DNA of 64,000 nucleotides from Medicago truncatula (GCF_003473485.1 NC_053045.1:30044494-30108493), one strand, 5' to 3'; shown: positions 41,497-55,901, numbered from the stretch's first letter. Numbers and translations are program-made. Notes: a model not told the origin generated them from the letters alone.

Positions 41497-44400
41497 ATGC
41501 TATACCATAATAAACGACTCGTCGTTTTCCTCTTCCTCACCACTCTCCTTCTCATTTCTTCATTCTCTTTCACTCTTTCAGAAAAAACCCAAAACAACGA
41601 CGACGACGATGAAGATCTCAGCTTCCTCGAAGAACCAGAAGACACCACCACCACCCACCACGACCACGCTGATTTCCCAGATCCCGATAACTTCGACGAC
41701 GACGACGAAGGCGATGACGGCGACGAATTCGGCGATTTCTCCGGTTACGATCCTCACTCCGATGAAGACTTCAAGGAACCAGAAGTGGATGAGAAAGATG
41801 TTGTCGTTTTGATTGAGCGAAACTTCACTACCGTAATTGAAAACAACCAATTCGTGATGGTTGAATTTTATGCTCCGTGGTGTGGACATTGTCAAGCTTT
41901 GGCGCCAGAGTATGCTGCGGCGGCGACGGAATTGAAGAAAGATGGTGTTGTTTTGGCTAAGGTGGATGCTTCGGTGGAAAATGAATTGGCTTATGAGTAT
42001 AATGTTCAGGGTTTTCCTACTGTGTACTTTTTCATCGATGGAGTTCATAAGCCTTACAATGGCCAAAGAACTAAGTAATTTTCTATACTCCAATCCAGAT
42101 TTTAATCTTTTCTGTTATTTCAACTCTGATCATAAATGATAGTGTTATAATTTATGATACTGATACCGGTAATAATTTGAGTAAATGACAGTGATTAAAT
42201 GTAACTATATTTGTCTGGTGTTGCTGGACACCGGAAACACGACACTGATACCGGTAATAATTTGAGAAAATGATAGTGATTGAATGTAATTATATATGTC
42301 TGGTTTCGGTGGACACAGGACATGCAGTTTCAATTTGAAGTGTCGGTGCTATATAGGTTATAATCAGAGTTTTGCTTTTTAAATGGTGGGGCATTGATTT
42401 TGAAACCGGCTTATGAGTTGCAATTTTGCTTTATGTAGAGATGCTATAGTGACATGGATCAAGAAGAAGACAGGACCTGGTGTATACAACATAACTACAT
42501 TGGATGATGCTGAACGCATATTGACTTCTGAAACTAAAGTTGTTTTGGGATTCCTTGACTCCTTAGTTGTAAGTTTTTGGATTCTTGTTTCCCATTTTTT
42601 ATCAAATGCAATTTAGGTGTATAATGTATTCCACTTTTTGTGATTTAAATGCCTATTTAGTATGGTTTGATGAATTCGTTGCTTTGTTTATATGGATCGT
42701 ACAAAAGTAGTTTTGTCGTATATAGTAATAAAGGTTTTGTTTCCTTTTTAATTAATCCACTATATAGAGACCATTTTCCGTGTTGATTCTCTGGACTAAT
42801 GTAATGAATCTGAAGTTTGATGATTCAGTCTATGAAAGTGTTGGTTGGTTGATAAGTCTGATGCCTTCTTTTTCTGTCATAATGTGCAGGGTGCTGAAAG
42901 TGACGAGCTAGCTGCAGCATCAAAACTTGAGGATGGTGTCAATTTTTACCAAACCGTGATTCCTAATGTGGCTAAGCTTTTCCATATTGACCCAGATGTC
43001 AAGCGCCCTGCTTTGGTCTTGCTCAAGAAAGAGGAGGAGAAACTTAACCATTTTGGTTTGTTTTCTTGTTCCACTCTCTTCCCTCTCCAGAATAGCGAAA
43101 AAACATCAATTGGATTTTAATGTTAATTTAATATATATCATCGTCTCTGCAGATGGCCAATTTGTAAAAGCAGAAATAGCCAACTTTGTATCATCCAACA
43201 AGCTTCCGTTGGTCAACATTTTTACAAGGGAAAGTGCTCCCGTGATTTTTGAAAGTCCAATCAAGAAACAGGTAATTGGTTATATCTCTTATTGTTTTAT
43301 ATTGTTAATCTAATAAGAAACTTTCCTTGAAAATGTGATCTTAATAAACCTCTAACATTGTTGTGTTTTAAACTTGGCTTTCAGTTGTTGCTGTTTGTGA
43401 CTTCAAATGATACAGCGAAGTTCATCACAGTATTTCAAGAAGCAGCAAAGCTTTTCAAGGGGAAGGTATTTTCCTTACAAGCCACTGTTTAATATTCTTT
43501 CATTGCATTCGTTCTCTAGACTCTAGACAAATTTGTATTTGCCTTTTGTTTCACAAAAAAATGCAAATAAAGTGGAAAACTTTTCAGTTTATTATAATTC
43601 TGGTGCAGTGCGTGACTGAGTGGATCATGATGATAGATAGAATGGGAAGAGTAAGCATAGACAAATTTTAGTTTGCAAGGCATGCAATTGACATGATGCA
43701 TTGTTATATGTACTTTCCTATTATAGTGTTTCCCAAACTAGTATGGATATGTCCAGCAGTGTCGTTTGCAGCTGAGTAGGTTAAATAACATAATTGTGTC
43801 ATTTGCTTCATATAGCTGACTACGCTTGTTGACAAAGATACTGTTTTTTTCGTAACCAGATCCAATGGAGTAAGTTAAAATCTTGTGTTTGTAGTCACTG
43901 GGATTTATTGAGACTAGTTATAGGTTTATTAGATTTTAAGTCCTAAGGAGTTCAACGGATAGTACATCATAGAGTTGGTTCTTAAACTAACCACTTTTTA
44001 ATTTAATATTAAGTTTCCTGTTTCCTGTTTTTCTGTCTCTTTGTTATTTAATATTCTTAAAATGGATGCACTATTTGGTATAATGCTGGTTCAATTTTTT
44101 CTCTTTTTGGCGAGATATTGTTATTGATTGTAATCATATTTCTTATTATCCTCTCTGTTATTAGCTTTAATATTTATAGGGATATTCGATTTGATTCCAC
44201 AGTTAAGGATCATGATAGGATCTCAGTACTATAAACTATTTAGATTATTCCCCTCATGCATATAAATACTTGTACAAACTTTGTTATTAGTAAGAGAGAA
44301 ATATTCAGATTCAAGGACAGTATCTGAAACCAGTGTTTTTTTTTAAGGAAGTATCTGAAACCAGCTTAAATTATATAGATTTGTGAATGAATTTAATTTG

Positions 44401-46346
44401 TATACAGTGTTAGTGTAAATATTTTACACATTCATCTAATCATATCATACCATTTAGTTATTTGTGGAGATGTTTAGGAATAAAACAACAAAGTGGCATC
44501 ATGGTGTGGTTTGATTGGATGGATGATGTCTAAAAACATTTTGCACTGTTAGTGTATATAATGTAATCTCTTTGTGAATTTGCTTTGAATCTGAGGAGTT
44601 GTGACTTATGAAATAGTTTTGAATTTTACCAAAATTTCCCTTGTTGTACGCCTCACTCTACGATTAGCAACAATATCCTTATTTGTAAATCATCAGAATA
44701 TAGCATTTGATAATTGCCTGTGCTAAATATTTGGATATTTCAAATTTGATAAATTTCTGTTGTCGTACAATTTGCTCATAATAATCCTATGCATCAGTCT
44801 GTAAAAAAAACTCCTAGGCATCATTTAAAATTTAAGAATAAATTTTAGTTTCCACACTTCCCCAAAGAATCTTATTTTTCTGAACAATACTGCCCCAAAG
44901 AATCTTGATTTGCCGACAATGACTTATTTCTACTGTACAATGATCCTTTGCAGCTGATCTTTGTTCATGTGGAAATGGATAATGAAGATGTTGGAAAGCC
45001 TGTTGCAGATTATTTTGGTCTTTCTGGAAATACTCCCAAAGTAATCATGTCCCTTTCCTTTTCTTTTCTTTTGTGGTTGAGTCTTGAGATTCTTTACATA
45101 TTATATAATTTAAATTTCAAGAAAATCAAGTAAAAGATGAAACTTTGAATATAGGTACTTGCATTCACAGGAAATGAGGATGGCAGAAAATTTTTGCTTG
45201 ATGGAGAAGTGACCATTGACAATATTAAGGTACTCTTTTCTCCCTTTCTGCCGAGGCTCTCTTCATTCTTTTATCATGCTATGGAATATGTAAGAATGTC
45301 TTCTTCTCTGCTTTAAGCAAAAAGAGATTGTGGCTAAGAATTTCAAGTCTTTATGTTTTTATTCAGGCATTTGGGGAAGATTTCCTTGCAGACAAGCTAA
45401 AACCTTTTATCAAGTCGGATCCAATTCCTGAAAGTGTGAGTCATTCTATTTTTGGTGTATATCTTGCCATCTTTTTCATCTCTAACCCATTTTCTAACTC
45501 GATGGCAGAATGATGGTGATGTGAAAATAGTTGTTGGCAATAACTTCGACGAAATTGTCTTGGATGAGTCGAAGGATGTTCTACTTGAGGTATAATTTTC
45601 GCCCACCAGTTTCAAGTCGTATTTTCTTGTGTGAAGCTTGTTCGATTGTGTGTTAAGTAATTGTTGTCATAATATTAGGTTTATGCTCCTTGGTGTGGCC
45701 ATTGCCAAGCCTTGGAACCAACATTCAACAAGCTCGCAAAACATCTTCATAGCATTGAATCTATTGTAGTAGCCAAGATGGATGGAACAACAAATGAGCA
45801 TCCTAGGGCAAAGGTAAAACCCAATATAAACTAGATTTCGATATCATATAATATGATCTATTCCCATTATAATTAAAGTGACATTTGGTCCCAACTCATG
45901 TTAAGTTTTGGATTTTTCATTTAAGCATTACATCAGAAGCCGCAATGGCTTTTGCATGCGTGCATGCATGTGTGCTCACCAAGTTTTGTTTGTTCCCTTT
46001 GCAGTCTGACGGGTTCCCCACTCTTCTCTTCTACCCTGCAGGAAAAAAGAGTTCTGACCCTGTAAGTGAATATTAAACGACACCGTACGAGTTCTCTATT
46101 CTAACCCGGTTCTACCTAACCTAACTTTATCCTTAGATGATCTAATATGTATACGGTTCATTACGTATGCAGATTACTGTTGATGTGGATCGTACAGTCG
46201 TGGCTTTTTACAAGTTCCTCAAGAAACACGCATCAATTCCATTCCAACTCCAGAAACCAACCACAACTTCTAAAACCAATGATAGTGGGAGTTCTGACAT
46301 CAAGGAAAGTCAGAGTAGCATCACAGATGCGAAAGATGAGTTATGA
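41497..46346 (+). CDS. PDIL1-4: Protein disulfide isomerase, PDIL1-3/1-4 type, 12 exons (583 residues)
   Basis: Endoplasmic-reticulum oxidoreductase that forms and rearranges disulfides in secretory proteins. Exons: 41497-42074, 42439-42568, 42890-43055, 43153-43271, 43385-43465, 44954-45040, 45155-45229, 45367-45435, 45509-45589, 45679-45813, 46005-46061, 46173-46346. All introns are GT-AG and the phases agree, totalling 1,752 nt with stop. The protein has a signal peptide (about 1-28), a very acidic linker (about 34-100), thioredoxin domain a with WCGHC at 128-132, inactive domains b and b', domain a' with WCGHC at 467-471, and ends KDEL, the ER retrieval signal. The acidic N-terminal extension separates this class from PDIL1-1. 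Size is normal for the class. Intron 5 (1.49 kb) holds a MITE. It is convergent with the helicase gene. The 1-3 versus 1-4 choice is uncertain. Confidence 0.95.
42155..42345 (+). repeat. Tandem repeat in PDI intron 1 (period about 85 bp)
   Basis: CTGATACCGGTAATAATTTG occurs at about 42160 and 42245, followed each time by TGACAGTGATTAAATGTAA-like sequence and TGTCTGGT. Confidence 0.7.
44400..44562. mobile_element. Small MITE in PDI intron 5
   Basis: Left TATACAGTGTTAGTGTAAA and right, on the minus strand, TATACACTAACAGTGCAAAA are imperfect inverted repeats of a common legume MITE type. A related end (TTTACACTGACAGTGCATA) appears at about 54339 in the helicase gene. Confidence 0.45.
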
Positions 46347-48802
46347 GAGCTAAAGGAAACTTCTATTTATGAAGAGGTTCGACAGATGACAAGAGTAGAG
46401 TGACTAGCTGCTCAGCAAAGAAAATAGCACAATGACTGAGTGAGAAAAATCGTCTATTTTCCCTAACCTGCCCAAAAGAGACAGATAAGAAAATGGTAGT
46501 GGAAAAATGATATTGATATTTACCTGTGTATTAGTTTCTTCAGCTTTAAATGTTTTTGTATTAGAATTTTGTGAGACTGAGTTGAATGAAATAGAGTCCA
46601 AAGTTTTACTTTATCAGCGGTTTGTTTATTTTTTTGTATTAGTTATTGGTACTTTTTTTCTTAATTTAAGCTTGGTAGTTGATAAAACTTTATTTAGTAG
46701 GTAAGGTAAATAATAATCGTTTTTTAAAAGTTCCTTCCATTGAGAAGTATGTTTGGCAGGTGAATGTTACAGTCCTATGATCAATTGAAGGGTAAATGAG
46801 TATACTACACAGTAATATTACCCCCTTAATAACTCCCATGCTGTCAACTTCTCCTTCCTCCATTGCTTCTCCAACCCTCGCCGTCTCCCATTTAAAATGA
46901 CCTAACCCACTTCCGACTTCATATGCGACTTGTTCCTCTTCACCCCTGCATCATCCCTTGTCAAATTGCATACAAACTAAATCCCAAGTCAAAAATATCC
47001 AAACTACTCTTATATAATGTAATGCGCACACCAATGTTATTGGCTGTCTCTTCAGTATTTTTGTTGATTTGGTTTGATTTGTCAATCTATGTTGGTAGGC
47101 TTTATGTACCTTTTGCACACGCAGCCCCTTATTATCCCTCTCTTATTTGCCTCAGCAACACCCTTATAGTTATACGGGAGATCTAAGCTATAAGCTTCCA
47201 GCAAATAACAACACAACTCAAGTATTTCGCACCGTCACCGACCACATCAAAGACCACGCATAAGATTGACTTTAGTACCACTGCCACCACTGTGAGGGCC
47301 TTCATTGCCCAATGATGAGATTTACCCATAAAGTTAGCAAGGCACACGATATTTGAATCCTATAAAGTGTAGGGACTTCAGAAGAAAGGCGTTGGTACCA
47401 AAATATTAGAGCAAGAGAATAAGAGAGGAAGTGAGTTAGATAGGCGTAAGATAGTAATGTTTAGAATTTACACATTGAGCAGAGGTAGTAATGTTAAAAG
47501 AGGTTCACCTCACTTTAAATATGGCCATCATATATATCATGTACAGTAGTCCTTTTAAAAGAGGTTCTCCTTAAATATGGCCATCATATACAGATGTACT
47601 GATTTATTCTAGTCTTGGTAAGTTTGTGTGATGCAATATTCTCTCTCTTTTAATTTTTATCATCAATAGTATTGCGAAATACTCACTCAGGGTCTATTTA
47701 TAAGAGAAATGTTAGGGATACTCTTTTTTCAACACTCCCTCAATCTCATTTTTGTAATTGGATAAATTCAATGTATATCCCGCTACTTTGTGAGACTTAT
47801 TTCCAAAGTGTGAGACTCAACTTGATTTAAATCCATAAGAGAGTGAGTGTTAAACATAGTGTAAAAAATAGTGTTGTTAGCACTACTCCTGTTTAGAAAA
47901 GATATTTGAGTCAATACAAAGTGATATATTTGATTTAAAATTTAAACACATCAATTTTTGTTGACAAAAATATCTCTCATAAATAAGACCGGAGCTAATA
48001 ACACAAGAAATTTGTGGAAAGATTCTTTCTTAAGATATGGTAGTAACACAACCATATCTCTTTATTAATACTTAAAAAATGATATGAACACTCACTTTTC
48101 AACACTTTCTTTAAATTCACTCGCACTCATTAGGACCCTATTACACTGATTGATGTTATTCAGATTGACGAATCCAATGACACTTTGCATAACCGAAAGA
48201 GAAAAACTAAATTAATCATAAACGTCTTTAAAGACAAAGCAACAACAATGGTACTTTTAAGATGAAAATAAAAGTTACTCTAGACTAACAACAAAAATTA
48301 GGTCTAAAATCCCAACATATTTGTAGAACTGTTTCGCTTTTTCCGATTTTCAACCACACATGTTTGATGGTCATCATAATACTTCCAACACTATTGTGCA
48401 AATAACTTAGCAAAACAAAACAAAATTCCAAGTAACATGAGGGATATACAAACCCTAGAAAAAAAAACACCAAAGCCATAACTAAATGAAATTACAATAC
48501 CATTCTTGTGTTTAGATAAGTCATCTACACGATGTGGCACACTTTCAGAAATCCTTTTTTGAGAAGAATCTCTTTCATTGAAACCACCGTGTTTTTAAGG
48601 ACGCCTAAAGAAACAAACATGTTGTATGTTAGTGTCATTCTTGCCTATCGATGAATTTGAAGGCCTTTAGCGCTATGCTATTACTTGATCTCAGGTCACT
48701 AAAGAGACTACTTTGTTGACACAATGACGTAGATTCTGGTAGTCATCATTTGACACCATTTGCTTCATTAAATTTGCATTATAAGCCATTTTATAGTCTG
48801 CA
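46347..48802. other. Intergenic region between convergent PDI and helicase genes
   Basis: It contains both 3' UTRs. The middle (46800-48300) is AT-rich, with no frame that looks coding. Confidence 0.5.
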
Positions 48803-51800
48803 TTATGTCACACGCCGTGCAACTTTTCTCTTATTCGATGGCCCATTTTTCTTCTCAAATCTCTTTCTCTTCTTAGTTTGATTTTGGAAAGACTTTCCAA
48901 CTAAGGATGGTATTTGTTTCAGTCCAAAGCTTTTTGCTACGTGCCCTAAGTGAAGTTTCTTAACCATAAATATTCTTTTCAGCTCCCCACGATGCGCTGT
49001 GTATGCACGGACCCAAGAGCAAAATGCTCTCTTGGCAAGTTCTTCCATTTTGGGCTGAAAATGACAAAGCAAGAATTGGTTTGTGAATACAAAGAAGAAA
49101 CAAAAACCCATTATAGGATCCTATTATTATCTACCTGTTTGGATAAACAGCTTAATTAAACATGTATAGCATAGACACTTATCATCTTAGTGCTTATTTA
49201 TGCGCTAAGTCTATTACAAAAGATAAAATAAGGTTAACTATTTTTATATAAGCTATAAGCTGCTTTCGTAAGCAATTCTGTAGAGCTTATGGAAATATGT
49301 TGAAAACAGTTGCTAATATTTATGGCAGAAGCTGTTTCCTAACAGTTTCACGAGAGCTCATACGAGTAGATGAGCTCAAATAATCTGATCTAAATAGTAT
49401 GAAAAATATTAACGATTAGTGATAAATCACAAGGAATAAGCAAGCCAATAAAACTGGAGATGGAAGGGAAAAAAACATTGATATATATATATATATATAT
49501 GCAGATCATAATGATCAAACTCTTCAACTTGAGTGCATGCATGATTGATATATATTAAGAATAAGGAATATCTCTCTCCCTTTCTTCACTAACCTTCCAT
49601 TTCCCTCCACTCAAGAACTTCCAAACATAGAAGAAAGGGAAAACTAGGCATTTTGTTTTATTATCACTTGTTTTTAAGATCAACTGCTAAGCAGATCTTT
49701 TCAAAAAAAAAAAAAAATTGCTTAGCAGATGCAATAAACCAACATGAAATGTTTCATAGTTTTCAAAAGTTATAAACTCTACACAATATTCCAATGATGA
49801 TTCCAAATTTAAATTTGATGACATGTTATCTGACTAAAAGAGGATAAAAAGTTAGGTAGAATTTCACAACTGTAGAATTCCATAAGGTTAGCAATGAGGA
49901 TCACCTTGGACGAGATGCAGGACTCAAGTGCCTTCTGGAGACACATGATCCACGGATGCATGTCTATGAAAACAGATTTCTTTATGTTGTTCTTGTGTGC
50001 TGACAGTGGGAAACTATCCAACACTTTGAGGAGAGGGTACTCCACCAGTGAGACACCATGTTTCTCCAAGTCTTGTAAATAATCTATTTCAGATGGTTGC
50101 AGAAATAACAATGACTCTCCTCTTTCACCAAGTCGAGCAGTTCTTCCAACTCTGCATCATGATTTAACAATAGACCATAAATAAGACAGCCTTTCAAATC
50201 ATATCGGAAGATTGTGATTTTTCACAAACTGGGATATCGAAGACACTTTTAAATCTACTAGATGAGATATCTAGTGAAACAAGCCCCACTTACTCTAGTT
50301 TGTTAAAATCAAAGAGAGTGCCTTTACGCTTCTAGAAATATAATATGTTTGGATAAACAGCATAAAGGCAACCAATGGGGATAATGATGGAAATGTTTTA
50401 CATTTACCTTTTAGCCGTTAAGTCTTGATACAATTTACTTTTGGGAAAGGCTAACTTAACATGACTCAAATATAGTAATTTTTTGTTGGAATGTGTGCAT
50501 TGAATTTAATTTTTGAATTTGTAATAAATAGAATGCACAAAACTTGAGAGAATATTTCTACCATTGGGTTCCTTAACATGTGCCGTAAGGGCACAAGTTA
50601 GCATGACCCTTTACTTTTTATCAGCATCACGTTTTAATATTCTAGCAAATATAAACGACTAATTATTTGTCAAAGTCTAAATTCTATTAAATTATTGACT
50701 AGGATGTGTAATCTGAAGTTTATATCATATACAAATGTTTCAACATGTGAAAATGAATATTTGAAAGGAATATTTTAATATTATGTGACAATTTCCTAGT
50801 CCTATTTAATTTACAGTAAATGAAACAATTTTTTTTTTAAGATTATATAAACTGGTCTTAGCATGTGTTTTTGGATTACATTAATTTACAGTAAATGAAC
50901 CATTTTTTTTTTTTAAGATTATATAAACTGGTCCTAGCATGTGTTTTTGGATTACAATAGGAAGAACAGAAAGCATCAATAATTGGAACATACACCCCAA
51001 CCAAAGAAAAATATTAGATAAATTAAGTACCTGTGCACATATTCAGTGGCTTCTCCGGGAGAATCATATTGTATGATGCATCTAACATTTGGAAAATCTA
51101 AGCCTCTGGCAGAAACATCAGTAGACAAAAGAAGGGCAGATTTCTCAGTTTTAAAGGCCTGAAAACTGGTTGTCCTGTCCTCCTGTTCCATATTACCATG
51201 TAGCCGAAGAGTTTTGCATCCTAGAAACATTGTTCTGTTCCCTTCTTCGGTTTGTGGATATGATGAAAAAAGGAATTCGGTTATCAATGAATAATGAAAG
51301 TCCACGGCATCACATGTTGAAAAGAATAGCACAACCTGTGGAGTCAATAGATGAATGATGTGAATGTGACTTATAAGGAAGGCATAATATGTTGAATAAA
51401 TGTAATTAATGGCAAGCGTAGATGAAAAATAAATTTGGTGCAACATTGTTCACGTTTTTAAACATTAAGGACTGATTTGACAAGAAAAAAAATGATATGC
51501 TTGGAACTTTGAAATATGTTAAAAGATCTCTGGTGTAGTTTTGACTAAGATAAAAATATAAGCACGATTCATGTCATAGCCCTGACAAAATCAAACCAGA
51601 TTGACAAGCAATAATTTAAGCATTAAAAACAATTGAAGAATATACAGAGTGCAAAATCTACCGATTTCAAGCACCAAATCCTTACCTTCTGTGAAGGTTC
51701 CCTTTCAAAAAGATGCTTTAGAATAGAAAGAAGTATAGCAAGCCGTGATCCACAAGGCACTGCATGATAATCCAATTAAGTATCCATGATCTTAAAACAT

Positions 51801-54794
51801 TATACTAAATTAGAAAGCTTGCAGAAGAAATTTAAATCATCAGTTTATCACATACCCTTCATATATCTCTGAATTAACTGTTCGGGCACTTTATAAGCTC
51901 CAATTGCTGGTATTTTACTGGAATGTGTGTCTTCATTGTCTTCATCACAATCTGAATTATCAAATCTAATTCTTGACGTTGGTTCCATTATTTTATCATC
52001 AATACCAATCATAACTGGATCCTCTAAGCTAATTTTAGCAAGGTGGTTTACTTTCTCATTTAAGGTTGCTGATAAAAGCAGGTTTTGTCTTTGAAATTTA
52101 GAGGGTCTTGGAACTCCACTCTCTTGGTCATCGTGCCCTGTCTTCATTGAACCTAAAAGATTTAGTATTTCTTGTATCTCTTTTCCAAATCCTAATTCCA
52201 AAATACTGCAAAAAGAAAAGAGAGAGAAAACATGTCAGGCAAAGATGCACCGAGAAAACAGTATCAAGTTATTGTGCATAGATAATGTAATTTCTATTGC
52301 AGCAATAGATGAAAACCATACCGATCAGCTTCATCAAAAATTATCCAGCGCAAATTAGTGTACACGAATGATGATGTGTTCTTCAAGTGATCTAAAAGGC
52401 GCCCAGGAGTTGCAATAAGAATTGATATGCCTAAATAGGAATCACAGAGGTTAAAAATTCATCAATGTTTGTCGTCATGACATTTCCTTTAAGTGATAGA
52501 TAAATTTTCTTTTAAACATAGTAACAGATGTTAACGTACACAAACCGTGGAATCGTAACAAGGATTATAAGATCCTAAAAATTTCATATATGATCATACA
52601 TTAAGAAAAAGCCTAAATAGGAATCATTACAAACAATTAATTAAATACCCATAATTTCACAAATTAGCGGCTTAACAGCTTAAGCCGAAGTTTAATCAAC
52701 TTGAGAACTCTAAAAACAAAATAAGAAGTTTTTGGCAAGCGACAAGGCATAAACCAAACAGCTCAAACAACTGCATGATGAAATTCAACATTCACCACAA
52801 CAAATCACCAGCAAACAAACACCCGGAAACTGACGCAATCAGCGTCAGCTTATGCAGAGCAAAGACAGCAACCACTTGTGTAATGGGAGGGATACAAAGG
52901 AACTAGCATCAAAGACGGGAACATTGGAAGGAGTTGCAGGTCGAGGAGGAGAATAATGACAGAATTGAGCTTTTGGTTGAAGGACAGTAAACAAAAGAGT
53001 TTACAGTTCCAGAAGCAGGACTCTGTATATTCGCACAATCCGAACCAACTCAACAAGTATGCGCAGAAGTCCCAAGAAATTTCACTAGAATGTGTTATGA
53101 CACAACACAAGGATCGCTGACGAACTCAAAAATCAGAAAATGTTCTAGCACGACATTGGGACTGTGGACGCACCCAAAAATCATAAAATTGAACTATCTT
53201 ACAAGATCATAATTTTAACTACCTTGAAGGACACCATAACACTAATTTTTTTTCTACTATAATTTCATTTCCCGTTTTCGACAACATTCCTAATTTAATT
53301 TTTGAACAGCTAATAAAGAACATATTTCATTTTCAAATATAAAGTCAGATGAGTATTGATGATGAATAAACATAATTTCTACCTTTGCGCAGTCTGGCTT
53401 TCTCCTTTGATCTACTTTCACCACCCATAATGTATCCTGGAACAATCCAATGAAACCGGTGCAGTAACTTCTGAAGAATTTCGTGAACCTGCAAACATAA
53501 CTCACGCGTTGGTACAAGAACCAACGCTATTGCCAATAAACCAATTAAATTTAAGAAATTGATAGATATTTTTGCACACTAAAACAGTGAAATTAATAGG
53601 TTAGTTCGATGAGACTTTCGTGAAATTAATAGGTTTCTGATGATGAATTATCTTGAATGTTGAACACAAGAATTAATTTATTTTCACTTAACAGTTTCAT
53701 CTTTTCAATTATTCGATAATTTAAGGTTATCATTGTAAAGATTTGTTTTGGTTATCTCATCGGTTGTCACTGTATCCAAAGTAACATAACAAAACAGACA
53801 CCAAGTAGTGTAACCTGTTATCTATCCCAACTCTCAAACAACAGAAGTGACGAGAAGCTGAACAAATAGGTGAATACATACATAACAAAAAGCAATGACA
53901 CAATGGTACTAAATAGTGTTGAAAACAAAAATAACACTCACCAAATGTTCCATCGGAGCGCTGAACTCTCTTATCATAACTCTGCAAGTGATGAATTATC
54001 GGAGCCAGGTATGCAATAGTCTTCCCTGTGCCCGTAGCAGCATTAACCAGTCTAAATTTTCTCATTAAAGAATCCACTTAAAAACAAAACAAAAAACCCA
54101 ACAAGATATAGCATGAAGTAACATCATAGTCCCTCCATTTCAAATCATTGACAGTTTAATTTTTTTACACTCATTAAGAAATCATTTAACAAATGTATGT
54201 TTATTCCAATATAAACCTTAACATTATCATTAATTATTTTATAAACGAGTTTAATAGATATGCGCTGACATTGTCATCAATATGCCTAGTATATATAACC
54301 AAATACTCAATTCTCATTGAACGTATGTGTAAAATTAGTTTACACTGACAGTGCATATACCCTCTTCTCTTTAAAAAATTTCACTTTTTCAATCCAAAAG
54401 AGTATAAATACACTAAGGCTATAGTATTTGTAAAAAGGATACGCATGACGACCAGAGAGAACAACAGGAATAGCTTGAGCTTGAATTAATGTTGGAGCTT
54501 CAAAACCCATTCTTTCTGTTCCAAAATAAATAAAGATTAAAACTTTGGATAACTGAAGCTTGCCCATGAAGTGAAATATGATTTAAAACACAAAAATTCA
54601 GGAAACAAAGAGTTACCACGAAGTTGGTCACATAAGGTTTGGTGAAGACCGAGACTAGAAAAGGAACATGAAGCAAAAACGTTGTTGTTATTGTCTCCTT
54701 TGTTGGTTCCATCATCATGAGTAGTAGTTTTCTTCTTCTCTTTTTCTTTGCTTTTCACCACTTTGGCTTTGGTCTTCTTGTTCATCGTGGCCAT
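48803..54794 (-). CDS. RH17: DEAD-box ATP-dependent RNA helicase, RH17/DDX31/Dbp7 type, 10 exons (613 residues)
   Basis: ATP-driven RNA helicase of the nucleolar Dbp7/DDX31 group, expected to act in 60S ribosome assembly. Minus-strand exons: 54794-54617, 54515-54443, 54051-53942, 53526-53383, 52430-52322, 52205-51856, 51759-51686, 51335-51031, 50151-49905, 49054-48803. All splice sites are GT-AG and the phases agree, totalling 1,842 nt with stop. Motifs: a basic N-terminus (KSKEKEKKK); Q motif [14 protein letters not shown] (about 63-76); Walker A ATGTGKT (89-95); VPTREL; ATPGR; DEAD (201-204); [25 protein letters not shown] (447-456). The tail ([27 protein letters not shown], Lys/Arg-rich end) is diagnostic of the group. 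An acidic insert ([15 protein letters not shown]) lies between the two RecA-like domains. The first Met is used; a second Met four codons in is possible. Confidence 0.94.
49135..49397. mobile_element. hAT-like MITE in the last helicase intron
   Basis: It begins CTGTTTGGATAAACAGCTT. The body has AGCTATAAGCTGCTTTCGTAAG and AGCTTATGGAAATATGTTG, and it ends GAGCTCAAATAATCTGATC. It is the same family as the interrupted MITE at 34786-35466. The right terminus is eroded. Confidence 0.55.
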
Positions 54795-55444
54795 TCTACT
54801 CTGTGCGACGGCTGTGTTCTTTTTGGTCGGTGAACACCGCTATTCTATTGTTTGATTTTCTTTGAGAAATAGCCTTATACCCCGTTTGGTAGAGGATAGA
54901 AAGAATTAGCAGAGAAAAAAGATGCAGAGGAAATATAGATGTTGCAAATAAAATGCGTTTATTGTATTGTTTAGGGTTTAGGTTTTTTTTTTTTGGTAAA
55001 ATTGTTTAGGGTTTAGGTTGACAGTGGATACTCGATACTTAATTGCTCTCTGATTCTATTTTCTATTTGTGCTGGTGTAAAAAAATCATTTTCTTTAATT
55101 GACATTGTTTATATAGTTAGGTTTTTTTTTTTCTTTTCAATAGGCCGTTAAAAAAGTAGAGTGTTTGACATTCGAACTCCGACCACCGTATATATTACGA
55201 AATGTTCTTAAAAACTGAGTTAAGGCAGTAGAGATTATGTATTAGGTTAATCGAAGCTTGAAATGGAGAACTACAAAACTACCAAATGAGCAGTAAGAAT
55301 CCCCAAAACGTCAGCTGCTGACAAATGACTAAACTAAGACATACATGTCTAAAACAACCATCATATTGGACCTCGAAGGACATTCAATACTAGCTAGAGC
55401 ATTAACACATTGATTTGTTTCTCCGTATGAATGATGCACCACTA
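54795..55444. other. Helicase promoter side and intergenic sequence
   Basis: The first 100 bp are the likely 5' UTR and promoter of the minus-strand helicase. A near-repeat GGGTTTAGGTT occurs at about 54973 and 55009. The rest is non-coding, with a SINE remnant at 55158-55230. Confidence 0.45.
55158..55230 (-). mobile_element. Decayed tRNA-derived SINE fragment
   Basis: On the minus strand CCTTAACTCAGTTTTTAAG resembles a damaged A box and GGAGTTCGAATGTC a B box. Confidence 0.4.
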
Positions 55445-55901
55445 CATCTCACTCCATCTCCAAGAGACGACAAATCTTCATAACCAATGACGTACCACAA
55501 TGGCTGCCCCATCCTCCTTTATAAATCATTTGCACCACCACTGACGAATCAACATCTAACTCCACAACTGAAAAGCCTAGTCTTCTAGCATACTTCAAGC
55601 CCTCATAAGCCTCCCTCAACTCTACCATATAAGCACTACAGGAACCAACCCCTTTAGCAAAACCACCAATCCACTCCCCATCACTAAATGAGGGTTGTAT
55701 TATATTAGTAACAAGTAAATCCTTTATATGGAAAAAATTCGGAAATTCATTTTTAAAAGGAGAACAGTCAAAGGCTTTGAGATCACCCAGAAATAACTTT
55801 TGATTACACCTCCACATCCTGCAATCTCGCTCATAATACATGCACCATCTGTATTCAACTTTACCCACCCTATAGGTGGCGGCTTCCACCCAAAGTAACA
55901 T
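55445..55901 (-). mobile_element. LINE-derived RNase H domain fragment
   Basis: A 150-residue open frame has the RNase H-like (RVT_3) pattern found at the C-terminus of plant LINEs: DGEWIGGFAKGVGSCSAYMV, ELREAYEGLKYARRLGF, VVELDVDSSVVVQMI. There is no reverse transcriptase next to it. Stand-alone RNase H-like ORFs also exist in plants as domesticated-looking copies, but nothing here suggests function. Confidence 0.65.

Noticed and set aside
41578-42093. 171-codon minus-strand ORF opposite PDI exon 1
   Set aside because: It is the antisense of the acidic GAC/GAT-rich PDI coding region; long shadow frames are expected there and the product is low-complexity Val/Ile/Phe.
52850-53110. 86-codon minus-strand ORF in a helicase intron
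   Set aside because: It sits wholly in the 53382-52431 intron; the flanking exons splice in phase without it, and it has no helicase motif.
54120-54350. Stowaway-like or other MITE ends in helicase intron 2
   Set aside because: A CCCTCCATTTCAAAT-type left end and a TTTACACTGACAGTG end are visible, but no matching partner termini were found, so no element boundaries can be supported.
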